The notes under the pieces are model-generated. The model worked only from the letters and a program-made list of their open reading frames with translations. It was not told the origin of the DNA and did not search any database. A stretch of DNA of 64,000 nt, taken from positions 1 through 64,000 of the forward strand of contig NZ_WUFT01000026.1 in the NCBI RefSeq assembly GCF_010668805.1, given 5' to 3'. A program made the translations under genes and the position numbers. The stretch comes from Rhizobium phaseoli. GTDB lineage: Bacteria > Pseudomonadota > Alphaproteobacteria > Rhizobiales > Rhizobiaceae. Each line of letters begins with the position of its first letter. The stretch's first letter is position 1. Shown in pieces: positions 23,831 through 34,100 of the stretch.

Positions 23831-24744
23831 GGGAGAACACGGATGACCGTCTTTCCTGCGCGCCGCTCCGTCGAATTGAAGCTAGCGACCGCATCGTCCA
23901 GGCTGGAAACCTTGCCGACGTTCGTCCGCAGTCTTCCGTCCCGGACCCGCTGAACGATCTCGGATAGCTGGGCACGATCAGCCTCGACGACGAAGTCGAC
24001 CGTCAGGCCATCCACAGGTCGAATATCCGTCGGTCGGACGGCTGTCACAAGCGTTCCCCCGGCCCGGATCAGCGCTGCGGACCGTCTCTGAACATCGCCG
24101 CCGATGACGTCGAACACCAGATCGACGCCACCGACGTCTTCCAAGGTGTCGTTTCCAAGATCGACGAATTCATTCGCACCGAAGTCCAGAGCCTTCTGGC
24201 GGTCAGCGGCGCGTCCGGTGCCGATGACATAGGCGCCGGCTTCCCGCGCAAGCTGCGTCACGATCGAGCCGACGGCGCCAGCCGCTCCGTGTGCGAGCAC
24301 GGTCTGCCCGGCTTGAAGACGGCCATGCTGAAATAGTCCTTGCCACGCGGTTAGGCCAGATATCGGCAGACTTGCGCCCTCCGTGAAGTCGACGTCGCCC
24401 GGCAGAGGCGCGAGGTTGCGGGATTCCACCGCGACGTACTCAGCGAGTGTGCCGTCGCGATACCAGCCACTCAGGCCGAACACCCGCTGACCGATAGACA
24501 GACCCGTGGTGCCGTAGCCGAGCGCGGTGACCACACCGGCCAACTCATGACCGAGGATCGATGGCGTCCGATCACGAAAGGTCCGATCGGTCCAGGTCGA
24601 AGGCCAGTCCAGTTCGGTGTTGACGAAGCCCGCTGCATGCACCTCAACGACGACGTCGTTTATCGCGGCCTGCGGCTCGGGCCGCTCCACCAGCTTCATT
24701 CCGGCTGCTCCCGCAGCCTGGTCGGCTATAACGATCGCTTTCAT
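23827..24744 (-). CDS. NADP-dependent quinone-oxidoreductase-like dehydrogenase (MDR superfamily)
   Basis: A 305-residue zinc-free medium-chain dehydrogenase/reductase. The N-terminal substrate domain shows G-H-E-L-A-G-V-V-T-A-L-G-Y-G-T and the Rossmann domain shows the nucleotide motif A-H-G-A-A-G-A-V-G-S-I-V-T-Q-L-A. There is no catalytic zinc cysteine set, which places it with quinone oxidoreductases rather than alcohol dehydrogenases. GAGGAG precedes the ATG at 24744. Substrate unknown. Confidence 0.88.
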   Translation of the reverse strand: MKAIVIADQAAGAAGMKLVERPEPQAAINDVVVEVHAAGFVNTELDWPSTWTDRTFRDRTPSILGHELAGVVTALGYGTTGLSIGQRVFGLSGWYRDGTLAEYVAVESRNLAPLPGDVDFTEGASLPISGLTAWQGLFQHGRLQAGQTVLAHGAAGAVGSIVTQLAREAGAYVIGTGRAADRQKALDFGANEFVDLGNDTLEDVGGVDLVFDVIGGDVQRRSAALIRAGGTLVTAVRPTDIRPVDGLTVDFVVEADRAQLSEIVQRVRDGRLRTNVGKVSSLDDAVASFNSTERRAGKTVIRVLP

Positions 24745-25005
24745 GGGAATTGTCTCCTCAGATATTTGTTGGTTTGGGGCAGTGCAGGCGCGGAAAGGTC
24801 TTCTCGATATCTCGCGCGACTCGTTATCGGTTCGACGCCTTCCGCGAAGACCTTGTTTCGCGTTTGCTGTGTGATGCCGCGCGGCAGCCCGGCTTGCTTC
24901 GGCTTCAACTGCGCGGCGGCGGCGGGCGCTTCATCGTCAGAAGGTCCGTCACCTCTTGCAGATCGTCTGCCGATGAGATGGCAAGCGTCAGCCATTTTCC
25001 GTCGA

Positions 25006-25293
25006 TGTATGTTTTGGCTTCATCACGGGGATTACGCGGCAAGTAAACCCTCGCCTGACCCGTTCCTGACCGCAGCGAAGAGGCTTAGCGTAGAGCCCGC
25101 CCTATGCCTGGCGTTAGAGGATTCCTTCAATGGGGTTCGTTCTGCCTCAGCCGCCGGGATGATGACGTTCATGGTCCCCGATCTTCTTAGCCCAACGCCG
25201 GAAATCCATTCCCTATGCACTGGCGTTGTCAGCGACCTCCATGCGGTCTGCAAGCTCATCCTAACCGCCTCGGCTGCTGGCACCATTGAATGA
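25006..25293 (+). pseudogene. HAD-superfamily hydrolase, C-terminal remnant
   Basis: The frame encodes S-K-P-S-P-D-P-F-L-T-A-A-K-R-L (HAD motif III, the lysine in KPSPDPF) and L-A-L-E-D-S-F-N-G-V-R-S-A-S-A-A-G-M (motif IV, paired acidic residues), as in beta-phosphoglucomutase-like phosphatases. The N-terminal DxDxT motif and cap domain are absent: upstream sequence to the oxidoreductase start gives nothing similar in any frame. It is a 5'-truncated leftover. Confidence 0.65.
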
Positions 25294-25617
25294 CGACACT
25301 ACCAGGACAGGGATGCGCCATGATTGGTCATTCCGTCTGGCAGCAACGGCATCTTGCACCCCTATGATTTAGATCCATTGCGGTGGCGAGTGTAAAACTC
25401 ATGAAATACGGCATGAATAGCGTAGCGAGATGACCCGCAACCTCTCTGTATTTTTGACCCGCCCTCGTTCTGATCCCTTAGCCGCGCACCGTATGGCGAC
25501 AGATGAGGAGTTGGGTTAGGGTCAAGGCGGCAAACCTTAGATCGGGTTATGAGTAGCGAGAAACTGCCGTAGCAGTCAGCGCGTCGAGCCTTTGTAGTGC
25601 GGAGGAGCATAACTTCA
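25294..25617. other. 324-base region without a recognised gene
   Basis: No coding signal, repeat or hairpin of note was seen. It lies between the HAD remnant and the hypothetical gene at 25618. Confidence 0.4.
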
Positions 25618-25869
25618 GTGACACCAGAAGAAAGAACGATTTTGAAGGCTCTTGCTCATATGTGTCTGCAATACATGGACGAAGGCCCGGAGGGGCTACT
25701 TCACAAGTCAATGAGCGCCGGCGAAAAGGCGGTCGACGTGTTGGCATACTACGGCTTGGTCAAGCCTGATCTAGGAGGCGGGTTCTGGACCGACGAAGGC
25801 TTGCGTCTTCTCGACGATGAATGGACATCGGATCGTGCGAATTTCCTGCAGCGCATGTCAAAGTCCTGA
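25618..25869 (+). CDS. Hypothetical protein
   Basis: An 83-residue helical protein: TPEERTILKALAHMCLQYMD, G-E-K-A-V-D-V-L-A-Y-Y-G-L-V, W-T-D-E-G-L-R-L-L-D-D. It ends in a winged-helix-like pattern. Not recognised. Start taken as the GTG at 25618, 12 bases after GGAGGAG; another GTG at 25597 overlaps that ribosome site. Confidence 0.5.
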   Translation: MTPEERTILKALAHMCLQYMDEGPEGLLHKSMSAGEKAVDVLAYYGLVKPDLGGGFWTDEGLRLLDDEWTSDRANFLQRMSKS

Positions 25870-25924
25870 AAGCGGGGCGCTCAAGCATCTGATGATGGGG
25901 TGCTCGGCGCGATACCGAGAGCCG

Positions 25925-26422
25925 CTATTCAAACACTTTTTCAACGGGCTGTCTTTTGATCCCGGCGGCGGCCACTAGCCAGAATAGTCCACCGGCGGCA
26001 ATGCCAAATACGGCTATTTCTGCGAGCAATTCAGTGGTTTCCAGCAATCCCCACCACGTCATCATTCCGTTTTCGTAGGTGATGTGATCATTCGTGTAGG
26101 CCTTATCCGGGCCGAAAAATACAGTTAGGCATAACCACGGGAAGGTAGCAACGGAGGTCCCGGCCATCGCACAATTTGCAAGGGACGCCCTTACTCGTCC
26201 CCTGAAATAGAGTATCAATGGAATTCCGAGGACAACAGTTGGCGGGTACGCACCGAAGAATGCGACGACTGCAGTCGTTTGGACAACCCGCTCCATCATA
26301 TCCGGCAGGCCCTGATAGGCTGGGCTGTAAACCGCATATGCGAACGATGCCACCAAAGGCGCTACAATTAGTGCAACAGCAATTCTCCACCAGGGTGGAG
26401 ATGCGAATGTTGTTACCGGCAT
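25925..26422 (-). CDS. Hypothetical four-helix membrane protein
   Basis: A 165-residue integral membrane protein with four likely helices: W-R-I-A-V-A-L-I-V-A-P-L-V-A-S-F-A-Y-A-V; T-A-V-V-A-F-F-G-A-Y-P-P-T-V-V-L-G-I; A-M-A-G-T-S-V-A-T-F-P-W-L-C-L-T; E-I-A-V-F-G-I-A-A-G-G-L-F-W-L-V. Not assigned to a family. AAAGG lies five bases before the ATG at 26422. Confidence 0.6.
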   Translation of the reverse strand: MPVTTFASPPWWRIAVALIVAPLVASFAYAVYSPAYQGLPDMMERVVQTTAVVAFFGAYPPTVVLGIPLILYFRGRVRASLANCAMAGTSVATFPWLCLTVFFGPDKAYTNDHITYENGMMTWWGLLETTELLAEIAVFGIAAGGLFWLVAAAGIKRQPVEKVFE

Positions 26423-26529
26423 GTGCACCTTTACCTAAACAGCATACGCCACGGATTGCACGCGAAGGTGCGTATGACAACGGTCCGCCCCAGACCATTC
26501 GATCAGGGGGCCGCGGGAAACGCCAGAGC

Positions 26530-27009
26530 TTTCGACAGCGCCATGTCCTGCTGGACATTCATAGCGTCTACAATGCCGCGTTTGCTTTGGCAGAGTTCAA
26601 GTCGCCAGAGTTCATCGAAGCAGTTGAGAAGATCGAAAGCGTCGCACACGACCTAATTTTGAAACTCCCGTCCGAAATTCCGGTCATATTGAAGACGGTG
26701 CTTGCCGGAACCAGCGATTGGGGAGACGCCGAATGGAAACGGATTGTGCGCCTCGGTGATGAGCGGGGGCCGTTGTTGGTCGTACACATCCACTGCGATC
26801 TTGAAGAGAACATCTGCCGCATCGAGACAGCCGGGCGGGTTGCGAAAAGGAAGCCACGCGATGCTGAAATGGCAAGGAGAAACCACGCGCAGGGCAAAGT
26901 CCTTGCAGGCATCGACGAGGCCAACCTGCTGCGGCTTGATGTTACGGATTTGTCCGCGAGGGAGGCGGCGACCAAAATTGCAGAATGGGCCCAAAAATCT
27001 CGGCAATAG
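26530..27009 (+). pseudogene. P-loop kinase/AAA-type ATPase remnant (N-terminus missing)
   Basis: The readable part (LLDIHSVYNAAFALAEF, then W-G-D-A-E-W-K-R-I-V-R-L-G-D-E-R-G, V-H-I-H-C-D-L-E-E-N-I-C-R-I, A-E-M-A-R-R-N-H-A-Q-G) matches the lid and C-terminal half of small nucleotide kinase-like ATP-binding proteins. The Walker A strand and loop that should come about 30 residues earlier are not found in any frame. The open frame continues upstream to 26218 but that segment is antisense to the membrane-protein gene. A decayed gene is the simplest reading. Confidence 0.5.
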
Positions 27010-27067
27010 TCGCTCCCCAGGGTATGCGTTCTGATGGAAAAAGAGACTAGAATAGATCGGAGTCGCC

Positions 27068-27361
27068 GTGTTCACATTGATCGTTGACTACGCCGTCGCA
27101 CCCGACGGCGGCTCGCTTGCCCTGTCTGTTGAACGACTTGACGGAAAAACGGAGTGCTTCGTCATCAACCGCTCCTTCGCTTCTCGTGGGACGCCCGACT
27201 ATAACGTAGTCAGATCGAACATCCGTTCCCTCTCCGCAGAAGAATGCGAAGAAATCGCGACGAATATGGAAGGGCTTGTTACCGACGCGGCTTCAATCGA
27301 TCTGGTCACTGAGTTCATCAACACCCTAAAAGTACAGTCTTCGAAGGTTCGCCACACCTGA
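27068..27361 (+). CDS. Hypothetical protein
   Basis: A 97-residue protein: F-T-L-I-V-D-Y-A-V-A-P-D-G-G-S-L-A-L-S-V-E-R-L, then L-S-A-E-E-C-E-E-I-A-T-N-M-E-G-L-V. It is an alpha/beta fold with no known family. GGAG lies five bases before the GTG at 27068. It is the last intact gene before IS copy 1. Confidence 0.55.
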   Translation: MFTLIVDYAVAPDGGSLALSVERLDGKTECFVINRSFASRGTPDYNVVRSNIRSLSAEECEEIATNMEGLVTDAASIDLVTEFINTLKVQSSKVRHT

Positions 27362-27391
27362 ACTGGGCGGCGACCATCTCTTTATATCTCT

Positions 27392-27649
27392 TCAACTCGG
27401 CGGGTTGCTGTTTGCAGAACCCACTATCCGCCGTATTTTTCCCTTGAGAGAATCAGTTTGCATTCCAAACACGGCTCGCCCTGTTAGTTTCCCCGAAACC
27501 TCATCAGCCAACAAAGCAAATGAAACATAAAATAGAATAACCGCAGGAGAAAATAGCATCAAAACACAGAAGGTTGCCAGTCCCCCCCCTATCGCAAGCT
27601 CGGAAGATAATGTTGCTGCAATAGCCATGAATGGAATCCAAGCCAACAC
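27392..27649 (-). CDS. Hypothetical membrane protein, probably 5'-truncated by IS copy 1
   Basis: The 85 codons start three bases from the left end of the IS (27653). The product has a hydrophobic N-terminus and a second helix (F-C-V-L-M-L-F-S-P-A-V-I-L-F-Y-V-S-F-A-L-L-A) followed by a basic tail. The reading frame starts at the element boundary, so the true 5' end was probably lost on insertion or later deletion. Confidence 0.4.
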   Translation of the reverse strand: MLAWIPFMAIAATLSSELAIGGGLATFCVLMLFSPAVILFYVSFALLADEVSGKLTGRAVFGMQTDSLKGKIRRIVGSANSNPPS

Positions 27650-27652
27650 CGA

Positions 27653-29329
27653 TGTTGATTGCCACTAAGAACTGACCCGGCGTGGCCTGATAGGGGGTGC
27701 GGACGAAAACTTGGACCACCAAGGAGGTAGTTCATGTATTCCTACGCAGACAGACTTCAAGCCGTTGAGCTCTATATCCGGCTGGGAAAGCGGCTCAATG
27801 CAACCATTCGGCAGTTGGGCTATCCCACAAAGAATGCCCTGAGGGGCTGGTACCGCGAGTACGTCGAGAATCTCGACTTACGTTTTCAGGCGGTAGCTCG
27901 CGCGCCAAAATATTCCGAGGCTCAGAGGCAGGCGGCGCTTGAGCACTTTCGCACCCATGATCGTTGCATCTCCGCGACGATGAGGGCGCTCGGCTATCCC
28001 GGTCGAGGAACTCTAACCGCATGGGTTCGTGAGGCGTTTCCCGAGATGCGAACATCGATGGTCGGTCGATCCTGGCATCCGGGCTACTCCGAGGAAGTCC
28101 GGCAAGCGGGGGTCATTGGACTATTAAGTGGAGATGAAACCGCCCAACAGGTAGCTGACCGACTGGGCGTCTCAAGGCCGACATTGTACAGCTGGAAGGA
28201 CCAGCTTCTCGATCATGAGGCCCCATCATCCATGAAACGCCGCAAAGCCAGCCCCAAGATGCCTGAACGTGAAGAGCTCGAGCGACAGCTTGAAGCACTC
28301 CAGCGTGATGTCCGCCAGTTGCAACTTGAACACGATCTCCTGAAGAAGGCCAACGAACTCATAAAAAAAGACCTGGGCGTCGATCTGCAGATCCTGAGTA
28401 ATCGGGAGAAGACACAGCTGATTGACGCCCTAAAGGAAGTTTATCGCTTGCCTGAGCTGCTCGCCCAGCTTCGAATTGCCCGAAGCTCCTATTTCTATCA
28501 TCGCGCCCGCATGTGTCTGGCAGACAAGTATGCCGCCGTGCGCCTCAGCTTGGCGGAAATCTTTGAAGCGAACCGTCGTTGCTACGGTTATCGGCGACTT
28601 CAGGCGTCGCTGGCCAGACAAAGCGTTTTAGTCTCGGAAAAGGTTGTCGAGCGATTGATGAAGCAGGAGCAGTTGGTCGTTCCCAGACCACGTCGACGGC
28701 GGTTCGGATCCTATCTGGGAGAGATCAGTCCAGCGCCCGAGAACATAATCAATCGCGACTTCCATGCAAAAGCGCCGAACCTAAAGTGGCTCACAGACAT
28801 CACCGAGTTCCAGATCCCCGCCGGCAAGGTGTACCTTTCCCCCATCATCGACTGCTTTGACGGCATGGTCATCAGTTGGTCAATCGGAACCCAACCAGAT
28901 GCGGGTCTCGTCAATACCATGCTGGATGCAGCCATCGGGACCGTAACCGACGGAGATGAACGGCCAGTCATCCATTCCGATCGCGGAGCCCATTATCGTT
29001 GGCCTGGCTGGCTCAACAGGATCAGCAATGCGCAGCTGGTCCGCTCTATGTCCCGAAAGGGATGTTCGCAGGACAATGCCGCGTGCGAAGGCTTCTTCGG
29101 CCGCCTGAAAACAGAGCTCTTCTATCCACGAGACTGGAAGGCCATCACGATCGAGCAGTTCGTCGCCGAGGTGGACGCCTACATCCGCTGGTATAATGAA
29201 AGGCGCATCAAAATATCGCTGGGATCACTCAGCCCGGTCGAGTATCGAAAAAGTCTCGGCCTGATCTTATGAAACAGTCCAAGTTTTCGTCCGCACCCCC
29301 GCCGGGTCAGTTCTCAGTGGCAATCAACA
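27653..29329 (+). mobile_element. IS3-family insertion sequence, copy 1 (1677 bp)
   Basis: The element runs from TGTTGATTGCCACT to its inverted counterpart at 29329, with ends TG...CA as in the IS3 family. The terminal inverted repeats are long (over 40 bases). The left repeat carries an extra 11 bases (about 27683-27693) that interrupt it relative to the right end and to copy 2. No direct target duplication is seen (flanks CGA and CTA). It is nearly identical to copy 2 at 53526 and lies in the same direction. Confidence 0.9.
27734..29272 (+). CDS. IS3-family transposase (single ORF), copy 1
   Basis: A 512-residue transposase with OrfA and OrfB functions in one frame. Two helix-turn-helix regions come first (residues about 1-60 and 105-150), a coiled coil follows (E-E-L-E-R-Q-L-E-A-L-Q-R-D-V-R-Q-L), then the DDE catalytic core: L-T-D-I-T-E-F, V-I-H-S-D-R-G-A-H-Y and Q-D-N-A-A-C-E-G-F-F-G-R-L-K. 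All three acidic residues are present, so it should be active. AAGGAGG lies before the ATG. It differs from copy 2 by two bases, one of them changing Glu (here) to Gln. Confidence 0.92.
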   Translation: MYSYADRLQAVELYIRLGKRLNATIRQLGYPTKNALRGWYREYVENLDLRFQAVARAPKYSEAQRQAALEHFRTHDRCISATMRALGYPGRGTLTAWVREAFPEMRTSMVGRSWHPGYSEEVRQAGVIGLLSGDETAQQVADRLGVSRPTLYSWKDQLLDHEAPSSMKRRKASPKMPEREELERQLEALQRDVRQLQLEHDLLKKANELIKKDLGVDLQILSNREKTQLIDALKEVYRLPELLAQLRIARSSYFYHRARMCLADKYAAVRLSLAEIFEANRRCYGYRRLQASLARQSVLVSEKVVERLMKQEQLVVPRPRRRRFGSYLGEISPAPENIINRDFHAKAPNLKWLTDITEFQIPAGKVYLSPIIDCFDGMVISWSIGTQPDAGLVNTMLDAAIGTVTDGDERPVIHSDRGAHYRWPGWLNRISNAQLVRSMSRKGCSQDNAACEGFFGRLKTELFYPRDWKAITIEQFVAEVDAYIRWYNERRIKISLGSLSPVEYRKSLGLIL

Positions 29330-29538
29330 CTACTGTATTGCAACCATAATTTCCACACCTTTGCGCTAAATCGCGCAGTTCAGGTAATCAGGCCCTGCCA
29401 AATCGTGTCTCTACCACTACGCCGAAGGCGATTTCGTGGGATTCAAGACAGCATTCTGGCGCGCGTATTCCCTCGTTGCGGCGCGCATCCGGTTCAGTCA
29501 TTGTCAGTTCAGCAACGAGCTGAAGAGGATCTGGTCAA

Positions 29539-30180
29539 ATGGCCAACGGACGGCAATCAACGGTAAAGCGCCTTAAGATGGCCGAGCGGGCACAGCAGCA
29601 GATGCAGCTGCATTTTCCTGGCGTGCCGGCAGCTTTCTTCTGGCACCGCAAGACGAATGATGGCTATACCACCCTGCCGCGCACCCTCCCGATCGCCATG
29701 CAGGCGATCGACGACCAGTCTAAGGGACACCCGGCCGGCCACACCCTATTCAGCTTGTGGGCGCGCGCGCCCGACTACCCGTTCCTGACAATCGAGAACC
29801 CAACGACCTTTGCGGCAGAAGCTGGCTTTACAGGTACAAGGGTTGTCGATACCTGGCGAAAGCGGATGAAGGCCTTGCGAGCCCTGTGGTTTATTCAGAC
29901 CAAGGCGGGTCCGTCGGGAGAATTTCATTACGTCTTTCTCGTCAACCCCAACGTCGCGGTCGAGTGGATGAAGATGAACGGGCAGATCCAGGATGGTCTT
30001 TACGCCCGCTTCATCGATCGGGTAATGGAGGTCGGTGCTTTCGGCGAGATCGAAGGATTTCGCGAGCATATGGACCTAGTGAGACAGCAGCAGGCCGCGG
30101 CGGAAGCAGCGAAAACCGCAGCGGCGGGGCAAGTCGCCTCCGAAGCACCCGTTGCAGCTGCCAGCGAGCAGACCGTCTGA
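29539..30180 (+). CDS. Hypothetical plasmid protein
   Basis: A 213-residue soluble protein. The first half is mixed (F-P-G-V-P-A-A-F-F-W-H-R-K-T-N-D-G-Y-T-T), with D-Q-S-K-G-H-P-A-G-H-T-L-F-S-L-W-A-R-A; the C-terminus is an Ala/Gln-rich helix (Q-Q-Q-A-A-A-E-A-A-K-T-A-A-A). The layout W-x-R-x-x-D-Y-P-F-L, then an A-E-A-G-F-T-G-T-R-V-V-D-T-W segment suggests a DNA-binding or plasmid-maintenance protein, but I do not recognise the family. It is followed by a hairpin and the Abi gene on the same strand. Confidence 0.65.
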   Translation: MANGRQSTVKRLKMAERAQQQMQLHFPGVPAAFFWHRKTNDGYTTLPRTLPIAMQAIDDQSKGHPAGHTLFSLWARAPDYPFLTIENPTTFAAEAGFTGTRVVDTWRKRMKALRALWFIQTKAGPSGEFHYVFLVNPNVAVEWMKMNGQIQDGLYARFIDRVMEVGAFGEIEGFREHMDLVRQQQAAAEAAKTAAAGQVASEAPVAAASEQTV

Positions 30181-30199
30181 TGGCGGCGGACCAAAACGA

Positions 30200-30226
30200 G
30201 AAATGCCCGCCAGAGGCGGACATTTC
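30200..30226 (+). terminator. Hairpin after the hypothetical plasmid gene
   Basis: GAAATGCCCGCC and GGCGGACATTTC pair over 12 positions with one mismatch around a three-base AGA loop, 19 bases after the stop at 30180. There is only a weak T-rich stretch, so it may be a terminator or an mRNA 3'-end stabiliser that separates this gene from the Abi gene at 30356. Confidence 0.5.
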
Positions 30227-30355
30227 CCTTAGATCGTATGACGATGAGGGTGGTGTTAACCCGCGACCTCACGCGCCTTTCAGACACCCTTTTACTACAA
30301 GCACGGCACGACTGTCAACGAAATCGTCGCCTGCTGACCATATGGAATAGAGACA

Positions 30356-31012
30356 ATGCCATTCACGCCCGAAGAGATCCATAGGTTGCCGACCGTCCTG
30401 TCGGCTCCTCGCTTTGCGACCTATCTCGCCGAGAAGGCTAGTGACAAGGAAGCGGCGTTAGAGCTGTATCGCTGGAACATGGAAGTATCGGCAGCATTTT
30501 TTGTTCCTCTTCAGATATGCGAAGTCAGCGTCCGAAATTCAATCGTCAGCGCCATTGAAAACACGTACGGCGCCAACTGGCCGTGGGAGAAGGGCTTCGA
30601 GATTTCGCTCAGAAACCCACAGCGCGGCTATAGTCCGCGGCGCGACCTCACCGATCTTGCACGCCGGCTGCCGACGGCCGGCAAGATCGTCGCCGAACTG
30701 AAGTTCGTCTTCTGGGAACGCATGTTCACTTTGAGCCATGACAAGACGATCTGGAATTCTCAGCTGATGGCGGTCTTTCCCAATGCCGACCCGGCCAAAA
30801 CCGTCCAGCAGCTGCGCGGCGAGGGTTTTGACAAGCTTCAAAGGATCCGCGACCTGCGCAACCGCATCGCCCATCACGAACCTATCTTCCGCCGCAATGT
30901 GCAGCAGGAGTATGATCGCATCCGCTCGATCGTCGCCTGGACCGACGTCACCACCGCCGATTGGCTCGACAAGGTCGAGACCGTCACTTCAATGATCGCG
31001 ACCAAGCCCTGA
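30356..31012 (+). CDS. Abi-like (abortive infection) protein with a HEPN motif
   Basis: A 218-residue Abi_2-type helical protein. Its C-terminal half carries R-D-L-R-N-R-I-A-H-H-E (R168-H173), the Rx4-6H signature of HEPN RNases. The N-terminal half (ALELYRWNMEVSAAFFVPLQ) is the usual opening of this group. Family knowledge: AbiD/F-type HEPN proteins cleave RNA and block phage growth by arresting the host. It converges on the nuclease-STAND gene, with only 137 bases between the stops. Whether the two act together is unknown. Confidence 0.8.
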   Translation: MPFTPEEIHRLPTVLSAPRFATYLAEKASDKEAALELYRWNMEVSAAFFVPLQICEVSVRNSIVSAIENTYGANWPWEKGFEISLRNPQRGYSPRRDLTDLARRLPTAGKIVAELKFVFWERMFTLSHDKTIWNSQLMAVFPNADPAKTVQQLRGEGFDKLQRIRDLRNRIAHHEPIFRRNVQQEYDRIRSIVAWTDVTTADWLDKVETVTSMIATKP

Positions 31013-31148
31013 TCCCGCCTGTTTTTGCACTAATCGCACACCACATCTATTGATGACTACCACTCCACCCGGGCCTTTCGCGTATGCCAAGCTCCTAACC
31101 GGTCTCCCGCGCCGCCCGAATAGCCTTGTCTGTCAGCGCTCTCGGCCG

Positions 31149-34100
31149 TCAAGGGTGCATCCATCCTATTGGCTCCGGCCATTCCTTTTCGCCAAGCAGG
31201 TGCTTTTTCAGCTTGCTACCCAAGGCCAAATTGTTAAGGCGCAGCTTTTCTAGCAGTTCGTTGAATTCGACATTCTCTTCATTCGGATCTGTTAGAAGTC
31301 TTTGAATGCGACCGTAAGTGCCGTGCAGACGGGGAAGTTGTCTATTAAATTGCTCAAGGAGCTCGAGCGCTGCTGAGAGCCTGTCCTCCCTTTCAGAAAC
31401 CTCCCTCGAGGTCATGATCGCTTTGATATCCGGTTCGAGGATGTGCAGCGCAATTATCTTATCGCCTTCGTCAAGCAACCAGAGCTCTAGGTCTCCCAAG
31501 TCTTCTAGGATCACTGTCGTGTAAATTAGCGCGCGGCTGAGCCATTCGGTCCGCGTGTCGCGATCAGGGGCTTGGTCCAGAACAGCGGACCATGCTTGAG
31601 GCATAAAATCCCCGACGCGTCCAACCTTGTGTTTGATCAACAGACCGAGAAACAGTTCGGCGTGCTGGGGTCCACAGTCCTCGATGATTTGGCGCACGAT
31701 GTTGGCCTTGCCCGTCCCCGATATCGCATTCCATGCCAATTCGAACAACGGATGATCCGGCCGGCGCACGATGAGATCGACCACCGGTTGCCATACGGCT
31801 GCATTTCTGTGAGCCCTGTTCCACAGCCGCGACGGCTGGCCTGTGAAGGCTTGGATACATGCCGTCAAAAGCTCGACTGGAATATCCGCCAAGAGGGTTT
31901 CGGGGGGATCATCGAGTGTTAGGCATGCCGGCAACAGCAAATGCTCCAAATCCTTCGGCACTACGGACGACGTAAGAACAGATGCTTTTAGCCACACGGC
32001 ATCCGAACGGGATGATTCGAGGATGTCTTTCAGGAGTTCACGCTCCGTATCACTTAACGTCTCCCAGTGCTCCGCGATATCGCTCACTACAACATAAGAC
32101 GCGCTGCTTCCCGGCAATGAGAGGGCGCGTGCGAGCCGTCCCTCTCGGAGCTCAGGTTTCCCATTTGTGATATCGAGAAGCAGGTCGACAAAACCAAGTG
32201 AAAAATCGTCGGGGACCAGTCCCTCCCCTGTAAGTCTCTCGAGCCAGTGCAGCCAACTCTCGCAAATGGACGTCAGAAGTTCGGGTGCAATCTTTCCTCG
32301 CGCTTCCATAACGACGTTGAATAGGCGTGCCTCCGTGAAATCGGTCGTTGCCGGTAGCGCATCGAGGGCACTCGGCATTACTGCGGCGAAGAGATCCCAT
32401 GCGCCGGCCGGCCCCGTATATTCAATGCGGTCAAACCTCACGAGGTTCGGCATCATGGCCGCCGCCGCGGCCGGAGACGACGCTTGCGCGGAGATAATGC
32501 CAATTAGGCGCGCTCTCCTGTCTTGAGAAAGAGTCGGCCAGCCCTTTACCGCCCCATCAAGCATGGCGGACGCGACGGCTGGGTGGTCGTCGGCGTTGAG
32601 TTGACGGAGGATGTCGTCATCTGCTGAACGATCCACTGAAAACCAAATTTCAGCGGCGGTTGCGCGAATAAAGCCTTCCCCATAGTTGAGGAGGCGAGAC
32701 ATGGCCTGGTGACCAAGCGCAAAAGGTTCGCCTTTATAATAGCTTAGGGCGCGGCAGGCACCTTGTGGTCGGAGATAGGACTCTTCTGGTGCTTCGAGGA
32801 GATTCAACTCAGTCAAAACGTCTTCTCGCTCAGGCGGAAACAGAAGGGCTTCAAGCCGTTCTGCGCCGCTGAAGGTCCGGCCGAGCGGAAGGCAAGCTTC
32901 ATCCTCTCGCCACGCCATCGTTGCCACGTCCCGTCGTTGGATTGCGATTACCCAATCAGGCAGGCGTGCCTGAAAATCCCGGGGTAATTCGCCGATGTAG
33001 CGCATAAGAAATGCATAGCAAAGGTCGCGCGTCGCCGGAAAATAGCTCTCTAATCCGCGTTCCGCGAGCTCCGGAATTGCGTTTGGTCTTCCGGAACGCA
33101 CAAATCGGTCGTGGATCCAATCGAGATTCCGGGCGGCGGCCTTCGAGGTCGCCCCGCTCCTGCAAAACAGCGCCCGCGTGAGTACCATAAGTGCGTCTTC
33201 TACCTGCTTTTTGGTCGACACCCCCGCTGACGCTTCGCCCGCTGCACGGTAATAGGCATGTGCGAAATTGACACTCTCTGAAGACCCGTAACTGATCAGG
33301 CGGCGCGTTTCGAACGCGTCCAAACCGACGAGTGCCGTTTGGTCGAGCTTTGGTTTTTCGTCATAATCTGGATCGGGTGACGGTTCGGGAGGATCACCGC
33401 CGATCTGAGTAACGGTGAAGTTTGAGGTTGGCATACCCGGAAGCCCCTCCCCTCCCTTCCCCAGCAGGAACGCAAGTTCCATTTCTGAGATCGGCTCCAT
33501 GGCAGTGGTCCCGATTGCGAGGCTTCGCGCAAGCGCCTGCAGACCCTCCGCTTTCCATACATCGGCCAGCGCTGAAGCGCGCTCGTGCGCAATCCGCTCA
33601 ATTTGTCCTACCTTGTAAGGCACGCGGGCCTTTGCGTAGTGTCGCGCCAGGTGACGGATACTGCCGGCATCCAAAACCAATTTTCCGGACGAGAGTGCAT
33701 CGTTCACAAACTGGGCGAGTTCGGGAGGCATGGCGACTAGTGCAGCTTCCTGACACCAGATTCTGGCGGAAAAGGCTGCCCTGAAGTCGCTGAGGTCGTG
33801 CCATGGGTGGCCGTCAATATCCAAGTTTGACGCATCACGCGCGCCAGTCGTCACCAAGAGCTGCTCCTGCGATTGAGATACAATCAACCGTCGGTCGTGG
33901 CGCAGGTGACCAATCAGATCCTCCAGCTGCTGGTACATCTTCACGTGTTCCGGCTCGGTATGAGTCCCGCCCAAAGGGTCATCCAGAACGGCGAGCCGCT
34001 GGGAGCTACTGGGTTCGCTCAAAAAACGTTCCGCTTCTTTAACGTCAGACAGGACGCGAACGCTGTAACCGAGCTTTTGAAATTTTGCGGCGACGTATCG

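Noticed and set aside
24547..25005. Upstream extension of the HAD remnant
   Set aside because: The frame is open to 24547 but overlaps the oxidoreductase start in antisense and shows no HAD motif I.
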